Assembly (NCBI GenBank): GCA_947464595.1
Contig: CANHXO010000002.1
Coordinates: 1-57,607 of the forward strand
Reading direction: 5' to 3'
DNA length: 57,607 nucleotides
From: Cytophagaceae bacterium
GTDB taxonomy: Bacteria > Bacteroidota > Bacteroidia > Cytophagales > Spirosomataceae
The translations under genes and the position numbers were made by a program. Each line of letters opens with the position of its first letter. The stretch's first letter is position 1. Below are positions 27,234 to 35,753 of this stretch, piece by piece. A model generated the notes under the pieces. The model searched no databases. It saw only the letters and a list, made by a program, of their open reading frames with translations, and had not been told where the DNA came from.

Positions 27234-28298
27234 ATGATCGAGGTAAAAAAAGAAGGAATACTCTTGGAAAAAACGTGTTTAGGTTTTGAAAATGAGGGAG
27301 TACTGAATCCGGCCATCATTAAAGACGGTGACAAAATTCATTTATTTTACAGAGCCGTTAGAAAAGGGAATTATTCCAGTATCGGTTATTGCAGGATGTA
27401 TGAACCTCTGTCCATTGCCGCCCGATTAGATATCCCATTGATCTTTCCTCAATTTGAATATGAATCTCAAGGAGTCGAAGACCCTCGAATTACTAAAATA
27501 GACGATTTGTTTTACCTGACCTACACGGCTTTTGATGGAGTAAATGCATTGGGTGCTTTGGCTATTTCAACCGATTTAATACACTTCGAAAAATTAGGTG
27601 TTATAGTCCCAAAATTCACTTTTGACGAATTTAGCAAATTGGCAGAAGCCAAAGGAAAGGTCAATGAAAAATACCTCAGGTACAATCTTCATGAAGGATT
27701 TGAAGAAAAAGAAGGAAAAAAAATATACCTATGGGATAAAAATCTAATTTTTTTTCCCAGAAGAATTCGTGGAAAGCTTCATTTCATGCATCGAATTCGC
27801 CCCGATATTCAATTAGTCGCCATTGAAAACTTGAGTGATTTGACAGTCGAATTTTGGCAACATTATTTTCTTCACCTAGAGAAACATATCCTACTTAGTC
27901 CCAAATTTCCTCATGAAGTCAGTTACATAGGAGGTGGTTGCCCACCGATCGAAACGAAAGAGGGTTGGCTCATCATTTACCACGGCGTTCACGATACCGT
28001 TGAAGGATACGTGTATACCGCTTGCGTCGCATTAATGGATTTAGAGAATCCACTTAAGGAAATTTCAAGATTACCTTTTCCACTCTTCAAACCCGACATT
28101 CATTGGGAAAAAGAAGGATATGTTAATAATGTTTGTTTTCCATCTGGCGCCTTAGTGATCGAGGATACCCTATATATATACTATGGAGCGGCTGACGAGC
28201 ACATTGCTTGTGCCTCTCTTTCCCTTTCGAAATTATTAAATGATTTAACCAAAAAATATCAAAAAAATGAAAAATTACGCTCCAGTAAACGCATTTAA
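27234..28298 (+). CDS. GH130-type glycoside phosphorylase
   Basis: A 354-residue five-bladed beta-propeller of the GH130 type, whose members phosphorolyse beta-mannosides. The proposed catalytic aspartate lies in GVEDPRI (Asp83); other family blocks are LNPAIIKDGDKIHLFYRAV, YIGGGCPPIET and the YYGAADEH end. There is no signal peptide, so it acts in the cytoplasm. The ATG at 27234 is chosen over an upstream GTG at 27162 because it gives the typical MIEVKKEGILLEKT opening. It overlaps the next gene by 32 bp, so the two are coupled. Substrate may be a beta-mannoside; not proven. Confidence 0.85.
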   Translation: MIEVKKEGILLEKTCLGFENEGVLNPAIIKDGDKIHLFYRAVRKGNYSSIGYCRMYEPLSIAARLDIPLIFPQFEYESQGVEDPRITKIDDLFYLTYTAFDGVNALGALAISTDLIHFEKLGVIVPKFTFDEFSKLAEAKGKVNEKYLRYNLHEGFEEKEGKKIYLWDKNLIFFPRRIRGKLHFMHRIRPDIQLVAIENLSDLTVEFWQHYFLHLEKHILLSPKFPHEVSYIGGGCPPIETKEGWLIIYHGVHDTVEGYVYTACVALMDLENPLKEISRLPFPLFKPDIHWEKEGYVNNVCFPSGALVIEDTLYIYYGAADEHIACASLSLSKLLNDLTKKYQKNEKLRSSKRI

Positions 28299-30615
28299 TT
28301 TTCTACCTGTTGGCAAGATCACTCCAAGGCATTTTTATCAGTTTGACCAACCGAAAATTTCACCTAAAATTGCCTTTATAACCTCATATCCACCCCGAGA
28401 GTGCGGAATTGCTACCTATTCGAAAGACCTCATCGACTCCCTGAAAATGAAGTTTGGAGAATCATTTAAACCCGTCATTTGTGCATTGGAAACAGATTCA
28501 CAGCAACCCATGTATACGGAAGAAGTCTCCTACATTTTAAATACAGACCATGAGTTTTCATTTAAAAATCTTCTTGCTGAATTAAACCAAGATCAAAAAA
28601 TTGAATTAGTGGTGGTTCAACATGAATTTGGCTTTTTTGAAAAAAACAAAGAATCATTTTTAGATGTGTTGAAACATTTAAATAAACCCGTTGCGACCGT
28701 TTTTCATACCGTTTTACCCAAACCTTCAGAAGCATTAAGAGAGCACGTTCGGACAATTTGCAATGCCTCAGCCATGATGATTGTCATGACGCTATCCGCA
28801 AAGGATATCCTCGTAAAATATTACGGAATTTTTGAGGGAAAAATCAATGTCATTCCGCATGGAACACATTTAGTGCCACATACCAACCCCAATGAATTAA
28901 AGTCAAAATATAAAGTTCCAGGAAGAAAAATTCTAGCTACGTTCGGATTATTGAGTTCAGGCAAAAGCATTGAAACCACGTTAGATGCCCTTCCAAAAGC
29001 AATAATCAAGCACCCTGACTTACTTTATTTAATCATTGGAAAAACCCATCCGTCGATTATTAAACAAGAAGGTGAAAAATACAGAGATTTATTGAAGCAA
29101 AAAATCAAAACACTGGATTTAGAGAATCATGTTAAATTTATTAATGATTTCCTTCCCACCCCCACACTTTTAGAATATTTACAATTAACTGACATCTATT
29201 TATTTACTTCCAATGACCCAAATCAAGCCGTGAGCGGGACATTTTCCTATGCAGTCGCTTCTGGTTGTCCGGTGATCTCCACACCAATTCCACATGCCAT
29301 TGAGGTCTTAGGAAAAGAAGTGGGTATCATCGTAAACTTTAATGATGCAGATCAATTGGCTGAAAAAATAAATTTATTGTTGGCAAACGATCAAATGAGA
29401 AATGAAATGGCCATTCAAGCACAACATCAAATGGCTCCTACTGCTTGGGAAAATTCAGCTATCAAGCACATGAATTTGTTTTATAAGATTTCAAGAAGCC
29501 AAATCCCATTTGAATATGCTATTCCGCCCATCAACTTGGCTCACATGAACAAGATGACCACCGACATAGGAATGGTCCAATTTGCCATTGTCAACCAACC
29601 AGACTTAAGTTCCGGGTATACCATTGATGACAATGCGAGGGCTTTAATCGCGCTAAGTGAACTATATGAAACCAGTGGGGATCATGAGCATTTAACTTTG
29701 ATTCAGACCTATTTGAATTTTATATCCTATTGCCAACAGCCTAACGGGACATTTTTAAATTATGTCGATGAGAATAAAAATTTCACAGTTCAAAATGAGG
29801 AAACAAATTTAGATGACTCCAATGGGAGAACTATTTGGGCTTTAGGATTTGTTATGTCAAAAAAAGGCATTCTACCGATTCATTTTATTCATCAAGCAGA
29901 TGAAATCTTACAAAAAGCATTGCCTTTGTTGACAACCATTTATTCAACCAGAAGCATGGCGTTTATCATCAAAGGGCTACATTATGCGTATGAAAATCGT
30001 TCTGATAAAAATATGTTTGACATCATTCAAACCTTAGCTGACCGATTAGTAGCCATGTTTAATTTTGAAAATAATGAGTCGTGGCTATGGTATGAAAGTT
30101 ATTTAAGTTATGCCAATAGCATAATTCCAGAAGCCTTATTAAAGGCATACTTGACCTCGGAAGAACCCGTATACAGAGAAATAGCCCAAAGATCATTTAA
30201 TTTTTTATTAGCCAAAACCTTTTATAAAAACCATATTCAAGTCATTTCTAATAAATATTGGTTAGAAGAAGGTCAAAATTATAGTGCACGGAGTAGCCAC
30301 AAAATTTTAAAAGGGGGCGAACAGGCCATTGATGTCAGTTATACCATTATGGCCCTAGATAGTTTTTATCAAGAGTTTGGTGATCAAGATTATTTCGAAA
30401 AAATGAAAAGTGCTTTCAACTGGTTTTTAGGTGATAATTCCATCAACCAGATTATCTACAATCCATGCACTGGAGGGTGCTTTGACGGATTAGAAGAAAC
30501 ATGCGTTAATTTGAATCAAGGAGCTGAATCTACGATCAGTTATTTGCTGGCACGATTGGTGATCCAACAAGCCATACCCGTTCCACTTAAAATTGAAAAT
30601 TTGGTTGCACACTAA
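28267..30615 (+). CDS. GT4 glycosyltransferase fused to helical toroid domain
   Basis: A 782-residue cytoplasmic protein of two parts. Residues about 30-410 are a GT-B glycosyltransferase of the GT4 type: CGIATYSKDL, VIPHGT (His198) and the late nucleotide-sugar block DPNQAVSGTFSYAVASGCPVIS. Residues about 425-782 are alpha-helical, with repeated W/Y-rich helices (TIDDNARALIALSELYE, GRTIWALGFV, EALLKAYL), resembling an (alpha/alpha)6 toroid of glycoside-processing enzymes. Its overlap with the GH130 gene suggests shared handling of one mannose-containing oligosaccharide. Donor and acceptor are not known. Confidence 0.8.
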   Translation: MKNYAPVNAFNFLPVGKITPRHFYQFDQPKISPKIAFITSYPPRECGIATYSKDLIDSLKMKFGESFKPVICALETDSQQPMYTEEVSYILNTDHEFSFKNLLAELNQDQKIELVVVQHEFGFFEKNKESFLDVLKHLNKPVATVFHTVLPKPSEALREHVRTICNASAMMIVMTLSAKDILVKYYGIFEGKINVIPHGTHLVPHTNPNELKSKYKVPGRKILATFGLLSSGKSIETTLDALPKAIIKHPDLLYLIIGKTHPSIIKQEGEKYRDLLKQKIKTLDLENHVKFINDFLPTPTLLEYLQLTDIYLFTSNDPNQAVSGTFSYAVASGCPVISTPIPHAIEVLGKEVGIIVNFNDADQLAEKINLLLANDQMRNEMAIQAQHQMAPTAWENSAIKHMNLFYKISRSQIPFEYAIPPINLAHMNKMTTDIGMVQFAIVNQPDLSSGYTIDDNARALIALSELYETSGDHEHLTLIQTYLNFISYCQQPNGTFLNYVDENKNFTVQNEETNLDDSNGRTIWALGFVMSKKGILPIHFIHQADEILQKALPLLTTIYSTRSMAFIIKGLHYAYENRSDKNMFDIIQTLADRLVAMFNFENNESWLWYESYLSYANSIIPEALLKAYLTSEEPVYREIAQRSFNFLLAKTFYKNHIQVISNKYWLEEGQNYSARSSHKILKGGEQAIDVSYTIMALDSFYQEFGDQDYFEKMKSAFNWFLGDNSINQIIYNPCTGGCFDGLEETCVNLNQGAESTISYLLARLVIQQAIPVPLKIENLVAH

Positions 30616-30641
30616 AAGGATTCTGATTGAACGTCATTTTT

Positions 30642-30684
30642 AGCTTTTTCACTGATTTGCTTTGAGCAATTCAATGAAAAAGCT
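30642..30684 (+). terminator. Nested hairpin after the glycosyltransferase gene
   Basis: AGCTTTTTCA pairs with TGAAAAAGCT, with an inner TTGCT/AGCAA stem. A U-rich stretch follows. Probable intrinsic terminator of the GH130-GT operon. Confidence 0.5.
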
Positions 30685-30719
30685 ATTTTATTTCTATATT
30701 TATGGGTTAATCAAAACCT

Positions 30720-31853
30720 ATGAAAACAAAAGTATCTTCCCTAGAAAGTTCACCCATTGCTCAACGCTTGCAATCCTTAGATGCCCTTCGCGGCTTTGAT
30801 ATGCTTTGGATCATGGGCGCAGAAGAAATTTTTAAATTCTTATATAAAGCTACAGGATCTCCATTCTGGGGTTTCATTTCGAACCAATTAGAACATCCAG
30901 AATGGAATGGCTTTACATTTAATGACCTGATCTTTCCACTGTTTCTTTTTATGGCTGGCGTAGCCACTCCCTATTCCTTAGGAAAAGAGTTGGAGAAGGG
31001 AAAATCAAGGGAACAATTATTGCAAAAAGTAATCAAAAGAGGTTTAATTCTCGTCATTTTAGGGATAGTATACAATAACGGACTCGAATTTAAACCACTC
31101 GAGGAAATTCGTTTTGGAAGTGTTTTAGGGCGTATCGGATTAGGCTATATGTTTGCCAACATCATCTTTTTATATACCCAAAAACAATTGACCCAATTCA
31201 TTTGGTTTGTCGGAATTATAATCCTTTACTACTTAGCCTTAAAGTTTAATGCTGCACCTGGTTTTATGGCGGGAGATTTAACTGAAGCGGGAAATTTTGC
31301 TTCTTACATAGACCGTACTTGGATGCCTGGGAAATTACATAGAGGAATCCATGACCCTGAAGGTATTTTTTCAACCATCCCCGCCATCTCTACTGGCTTG
31401 CTAGGAATTCTAACTGGAAATTTTCTAAAAAATGACCCAAGTGATGGGACAACGAAAACTAAAAAAATGGCCTTACTAGGGATTATTTTTATCGGCATCG
31501 CATACCTTTGGAATTTCGATTTCCCTATCAACAAAAACTTATGGTCCAGCTCTTTTGTCATGTTAGTCGGTGGAATTAGCTTAGTCCTACTCGCCATATT
31601 TTACTACATCATCGACGTAAAAGGATATCAAAAATGGGCATTTTTCTTTCGAATCATTGGAATGAATTCCATCTTAATTTATTTGTCTGGAATGATCATT
31701 GACTGGGAATATGCCACGGACGGCATGTTTCACTGGCTAGGCCAATGGATCGGAGATCCTTTCAATGCCGTAGCCTTGGCCACTTGTTACACTGGAATAA
31801 AATGGCTATTCCTTTATGTCTTATATAAGAAAAACATATTCTTACGGGTTTAA
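30720..31853 (+). CDS. DUF5009/HGSNAT-like membrane acyltransferase
   Basis: A 377-residue integral membrane protein with about ten hydrophobic helices. It opens with SLDALRGFDMLWIMG, the hallmark of the heparan-alpha-glucosaminide N-acetyltransferase-like (DUF1624/DUF5009, NagX) group, with FNDLIFPLFLFMAGV and GVLGRIGLGY-like blocks. These proteins are thought to transfer acyl groups to sugars across the inner membrane. It has no visible catalytic partner next to it; it is monocistronic between two hairpins. Sugar substrate unknown. Confidence 0.82.
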   Translation: MKTKVSSLESSPIAQRLQSLDALRGFDMLWIMGAEEIFKFLYKATGSPFWGFISNQLEHPEWNGFTFNDLIFPLFLFMAGVATPYSLGKELEKGKSREQLLQKVIKRGLILVILGIVYNNGLEFKPLEEIRFGSVLGRIGLGYMFANIIFLYTQKQLTQFIWFVGIIILYYLALKFNAAPGFMAGDLTEAGNFASYIDRTWMPGKLHRGIHDPEGIFSTIPAISTGLLGILTGNFLKNDPSDGTTKTKKMALLGIIFIGIAYLWNFDFPINKNLWSSSFVMLVGGISLVLLAIFYYIIDVKGYQKWAFFFRIIGMNSILIYLSGMIIDWEYATDGMFHWLGQWIGDPFNAVALATCYTGIKWLFLYVLYKKNIFLRV

Positions 31854-31855
31854 CT

Positions 31856-31887
31856 AAAAAGGCCGAAGAAAATTCTTCGGCCTTTTT
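31856..31887. terminator. Strong bidirectional intrinsic terminator
   Basis: AAAAAGGCCGAAGAA and TTCTTCGGCCTTTTT form a near-perfect hairpin directly after the DUF5009 stop and 49 bp before the end of the convergent BASS gene. It serves both genes. Confidence 0.92.
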
Positions 31888-31936
31888 AATTCTATACTAT
31901 CAGAATTTCTACAACTTATAAGACTACAGGAATCGA

Positions 31937-32797
31937 TTAATCTTGATTTTTCAAATTCACCAAATAACCAAAAATTGCGGCAGTAAAAAACATAATCAAA
32001 CTGTAGATAACTGCAGGAGTACTCATGGCGCTATTGCCGATCACACTCAATGCAATAAAAATGGCTAAAGTTCCATTGTGAATTCCAATTTCCATGCCAA
32101 TCGCAATGGCCTGACTTTTGGCTAAATTGAATAAGCGGGGAACATAATACCCGATGGCCATACTGAGTATATTTAATAATAAGGTAGGAAAACCAACCAT
32201 CTGGAAATCTTGTACAATGTGCGATTTTTCCTTAATGATTGTCAAAACAATGACTAAAGCTAAGAAGGAAGCCGAGGCAATTTTAACCGGTTTATTTAAT
32301 TTCTCAGCAAAATTACTGGCAAAAGCACGAATCATCATTCCGATGGAAACGGGCCCTAAAACGACCAAACAAACTTCAACGACCTTTTTAAATTGCAAAG
32401 GAATGGCTTGGTCAGATTGCATAAAACTAGCCATGGCAAAATTGACAATGAAGGTGATTGAAAAAACAGAAATAAGGCTATTAATAGCAGTTAATGTAAC
32501 ATTTAAGGCAACATCCCCTTTGGCAATATGTGAATAAAGATTGGCCGTTGGCCCCCCCGGCGAAGCCGAAAGCAGCATTAAACCCACCGCCAATTCAGGA
32601 GAAAGCCCAAACCCAGAAGCGATGAAAAAACAAATAATGGGCAAAAGAATCATTTGGCACATAAGCCCAATGAAGACAGCCTTTGGAAAAATAAGTACCC
32701 TTTTGAAATCTTCAATCTTTAGAGATAATCCCAAACCCATCATAATGACGGCGAGGGCAACGGGCAATAAGACTACGGATAAGAAACTTGCTTGCAT
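31937..32797 (-). CDS. BASS-family sodium symporter
   Basis: A 286-residue inner-membrane transporter of the bile acid:Na+ symporter family with 9-10 helices. The core motif LLSASPGGPTANLYSHIAKGD lies near 75-95 and AINSLISVFSITF follows. Bacterial members carry organic anions such as pantoate, pyruvate or steroid-like acids. Monocistronic; divergent from the CPBP gene. Substrate not assignable. Confidence 0.85.
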   Translation of the reverse strand: MQASFLSVVLLPVALAVIMMGLGLSLKIEDFKRVLIFPKAVFIGLMCQMILLPIICFFIASGFGLSPELAVGLMLLSASPGGPTANLYSHIAKGDVALNVTLTAINSLISVFSITFIVNFAMASFMQSDQAIPLQFKKVVEVCLVVLGPVSIGMMIRAFASNFAEKLNKPVKIASASFLALVIVLTIIKEKSHIVQDFQMVGFPTLLLNILSMAIGYYVPRLFNLAKSQAIAIGMEIGIHNGTLAIFIALSVIGNSAMSTPAVIYSLIMFFTAAIFGYLVNLKNQD

Positions 32798-32902
32798 AGT
32801 AAATGGATTTTAATGTTAGACTAAATTAATATTTTTTATAAATAATTTTAGCTTTTATTGTCCTATTTTATTTGATTTACTGTAAAAATAATAAAACCAA
32901 CC

Positions 32903-34066
32903 ATGGGCAAAATAAAAAAAAATGGGGTCGCTGGATCCATTTTAACATGCATATTCACACTCTTATTCGTCTATTTTAATGCTCCATTGCCCGCTAATGA
33001 TTGGATAATAACAATTCCTGCATTCACGATCATCTACTTTTTGATTTTCAACATGGGTGAACCTGATGTGATGAATGAGGTTGATCGTGTAAAATTACTA
33101 TCTGGTAATCAAGCACTTATATTCCCGGCGCTGATTCTATTTTTAATTTATTATTATTTAATAGCCCATGGCGAATCACCTTTCAAGGGTACTGCCGCTT
33201 TACTCCCATTTTTATTTGCATTCCCTATTTTATATTTCCGAGCATTTCCTCGAACCGATATTGGCCGAGTAGATTACCTAGTTTTGCTCGTTTTTTTAAT
33301 TCCTCTTACCCTAGTTGACTCACCTGGCGACACGACCTTCCCGATCAAAGGCAACGGATTTGGTTCGATTTTCAAAATTTCATGGATTTTAATGATGGTA
33401 TATGCATTTGGCCTAATCAGAAAGATTAAGGATATCGGATTTTATCCGATATTGAACGTCCATTTTTTAGGTGTAGCTCTATTTTCTTGGCTTTCATTTT
33501 TGTCCTTTGTGATGGTTATTGCTTTTTCCCTAGGCTTTATTAATCCTGATCCCTTCAATGAAATCAGGCAGGATGGATTCATGAAATCCTTGCGTGAATT
33601 ATTACGTATTTTTATAGGAACGGCCTTATTTGAAGAAGTATTTTTTAGGGGATTGCTACAAAATATGTTGGCCCAACAAATCGAAAAATCGGGTGAATGG
33701 AAAAAATACTGGCGCAATGGTTTTATTATTTTGTTGATTTTATCTGCTTGGGCTGGATATGCACTGGAGGTGAATTTAATTTGGTTTCCTGTGGCCATAG
33801 CGATAGGACTATTTGTTCCTGCCTACTTTTTAGAAAAGAAACAATTTCAGACGATCGGAACCTATACGGCATTAGCAATTATTGCGATGAGCTTTGGATT
33901 AGTTCATTTTCATAAAGGATCCATTATTTTTGTCGGCCTAGCAGCGGTCGCCGGTTGGGCCTATGGCTACACCTATCTGAAAACGAAAAATGTTTTCTAT
34001 GCGGCGCTGGTACATACACTTGTCAACTTCTCTGAGTTTCTATTCAAACTTCATGAAATAAAGTAA
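32903..34066 (+). CDS. CPBP-family intramembrane metalloprotease
   Basis: A 387-residue membrane protein with about ten helices. The CPBP (CAAX-protease/bacteriocin-processing) motifs are complete: EEVFFR (Glu244-Glu245-Arg249), FGLVH (331-335) and HTLVN (371-375), giving the Glu/His metal site inside the membrane. Other members of this family process prenylated or peptide substrates. Length is at the upper end because of an extra N-terminal helix set. It ends 3 bp before the tandem repeat array. Confidence 0.85.
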   Translation: MGKIKKNGVAGSILTCIFTLLFVYFNAPLPANDWIITIPAFTIIYFLIFNMGEPDVMNEVDRVKLLSGNQALIFPALILFLIYYYLIAHGESPFKGTAALLPFLFAFPILYFRAFPRTDIGRVDYLVLLVFLIPLTLVDSPGDTTFPIKGNGFGSIFKISWILMMVYAFGLIRKIKDIGFYPILNVHFLGVALFSWLSFLSFVMVIAFSLGFINPDPFNEIRQDGFMKSLRELLRIFIGTALFEEVFFRGLLQNMLAQQIEKSGEWKKYWRNGFIILLILSAWAGYALEVNLIWFPVAIAIGLFVPAYFLEKKQFQTIGTYTALAIIAMSFGLVHFHKGSIIFVGLAAVAGWAYGYTYLKTKNVFYAALVHTLVNFSEFLFKLHEIK

Positions 34067-34068
34067 AA

Positions 34069-34346
34069 ATAGGTCAAAATAGGTAATAGGTATTAGGTAA
34101 GAAGTAATAGGTAAGAAGTAATAGGTAAGAGGTAATAGTTAAGAGGTAATAGGTAAGAGGTAATAGGTAATAGGTAAGAGGTAAGAGGTAATAGGTAAGA
34201 GGTAAAAAGAGGTAAAAATAGGTATTAGGTAATAAAAAAGAGGTAAAAGGTATTAAGTGATAGGTAATAGTTAAAAAAAATACTTCAAATAATACTCAAT
34301 ACCTATTACCTCTTACCTCTTACCTATTACCTGATACCTATTACTT
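34069..34346. repeat. 7-bp AGGTAA[T/G] tandem array with inverted copy
   Basis: The left part (34069-34272) is built of degenerate AGGTAAT/AGGTAAG heptamers on the + strand. The right part (about 34299-34346) holds the same unit in inverse orientation. Positions 34166-34197 and 34300-34331 are a 32-bp perfect inverted repeat separated by 102 bp. This 308-bp gap between convergent genes holds no gene that I can see. Heptamer number is likely to vary by slippage. Confidence 0.85.
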
Positions 34347-34356
34347 ATATTAGGAG

Positions 34357-34370
34357 CGGGGTAAACCCCG
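34357..34370 (-). repeat. GC-rich palindrome after PqaA-like gene
   Basis: CGGGGT-AA-ACCCCG, a perfect 14-nt hairpin starting five bases past the stop of the 34375 gene and directly next to the tandem array. It may serve as a weak terminator or a REP-like element. Confidence 0.5.
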
Positions 34371-34374
34371 TCCC

Positions 34375-35724
34375 TTACAAAACCTCCTTGGTATCTGTGG
34401 TAAAGACACGAGTGCTTACCGTGTAGCTTCCACCGTTAGGATCTTTATATTTCAAGTCCATGTAGAAGGCTTGGAAACCTTTTTTGGTGTAAGGAATGGT
34501 ATATTTAACGACGGAACCTTGAGGTTTTACCCGGCGGGTCAACCATAAATTATTGCGGAAATCGCGATCTGCAGATGTAGTTCCCCAAATAGCGGCATCC
34601 TGTAAATCGCCTGGTGCGGCATTCACGGTCAATTCAAAACCTTCTTTTCCTTTCGATACATTCCACGTGCATACTGGGTATTCCTTGTCCTGCAATGTTA
34701 GGCCAAAAAAGGCACTTAACGCTTCAAGCGCTTGCTTTCCACCTCCCAAATCATGCCCAGCATTGGGAACATAATGAATTAGATTCTTACCAGGTATCTT
34801 ATCGTAATAATGTTTGATGGCATCAGCCGTCCAATATTCATCATTAGTCCCAATAAATATAATTTTAGGAATCGTCATTTTATCTCGGTACGAGTAAGGA
34901 TCGACCATAGTGGTGATTGCTTTCCCATCTGGGGTATCTGAACCTTGAGGAATGCCTAATTTGACATAATCCTCTATTTGAATGCTATACTCGCCATAGG
35001 TGTCCAACTGATAACTTAATGTTTTAGGCATATTCAACATATCAATGACCATAGGGCCGATCGCCTTCACGCGTTTGTCATCGATGGCATTGGATAACCA
35101 AGTAGTCCATCCTCGTTTAGAGGCCCCAGAAACAACAAAATTATTGATTGTGTGATGCAATTTTTTGCTTGAAAACTCTTGGATGGCATCCATCGAACGA
35201 ACCGCCGTTTTTACCATTGGAAATAACAAAGGCCAAGAATAATCCTTGTCCTGCTTAAACTGATGCAACGTAAAAGAGATCAACTCATCCTCTGTTTTCC
35301 CATCAAAAAGCGGTTGGTTTGGTACTTGCTTAATTAATGCCACAATTGCTTTATTTTTAGAGGCAATAGCCGCTAATATAGGCCACATTTTATCATCCGT
35401 ACTCCAATTGGGTTGCTCGTCTTTATTTGAGCCCCCTGTAATAAACAACATGGCCCCGTCGTATTTCACGGTCGCAGGAACGACAATGGTCAATTGGTGA
35501 CGCCAAGTGATATTATGCCACTTTTGGGACGTTAAAACTATTTGGTACGCCATGGAGCTACCTAGCTTGGTAGAATCCTTCAGTACCCAAGAATATGTCA
35601 CATCGCCATTAGCAATGTAGCTTTTTAACGCCTTTTCTGGCGTTAATTTATTTTGTGCAGTCGTTCCAAAAGAAACAATAACAACAAGTCCGATCAAGGA
35701 TAAAAGGCGAATCTTCAACTTCAT
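34375..35724 (-). CDS. PhoPQ-activated pathogenicity-related (PqaA-like) protein
   Basis: A 449-residue exported alpha/beta-hydrolase-like protein. It has a signal peptide (LLSLIGLVVIVSFGTTAQ), the N-terminal VTYSWVLKDSTKLG block, TIVVPATVKYDGAMLFITGG and the nucleophile-elbow region NNFVVSGASKRGWTTWL, which match the PqaA family. An aspartate-bearing FIGTNDEYWTAD and a VPNAGHDLGGG histidine complete a possible Ser-Asp-His set. It is the last gene of the second SusCD operon, 29 bp after SusD. A role as an esterase or peptidase on the imported substrate is inferred. Confidence 0.85.
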   Translation of the reverse strand: MKLKIRLLSLIGLVVIVSFGTTAQNKLTPEKALKSYIANGDVTYSWVLKDSTKLGSSMAYQIVLTSQKWHNITWRHQLTIVVPATVKYDGAMLFITGGSNKDEQPNWSTDDKMWPILAAIASKNKAIVALIKQVPNQPLFDGKTEDELISFTLHQFKQDKDYSWPLLFPMVKTAVRSMDAIQEFSSKKLHHTINNFVVSGASKRGWTTWLSNAIDDKRVKAIGPMVIDMLNMPKTLSYQLDTYGEYSIQIEDYVKLGIPQGSDTPDGKAITTMVDPYSYRDKMTIPKIIFIGTNDEYWTADAIKHYYDKIPGKNLIHYVPNAGHDLGGGKQALEALSAFFGLTLQDKEYPVCTWNVSKGKEGFELTVNAAPGDLQDAAIWGTTSADRDFRNNLWLTRRVKPQGSVVKYTIPYTKKGFQAFYMDLKYKDPNGGSYTVSTRVFTTDTKEVL

Positions 35725-35753
35725 AATATATTTTTAAATGGTTATCAATTTAT

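Noticed and set aside
34069-34346. Repeat array taken as a CRISPR
   Set aside because: The units are 7 bp, contiguous and degenerate; there are no unique spacers of even length and no cas genes.
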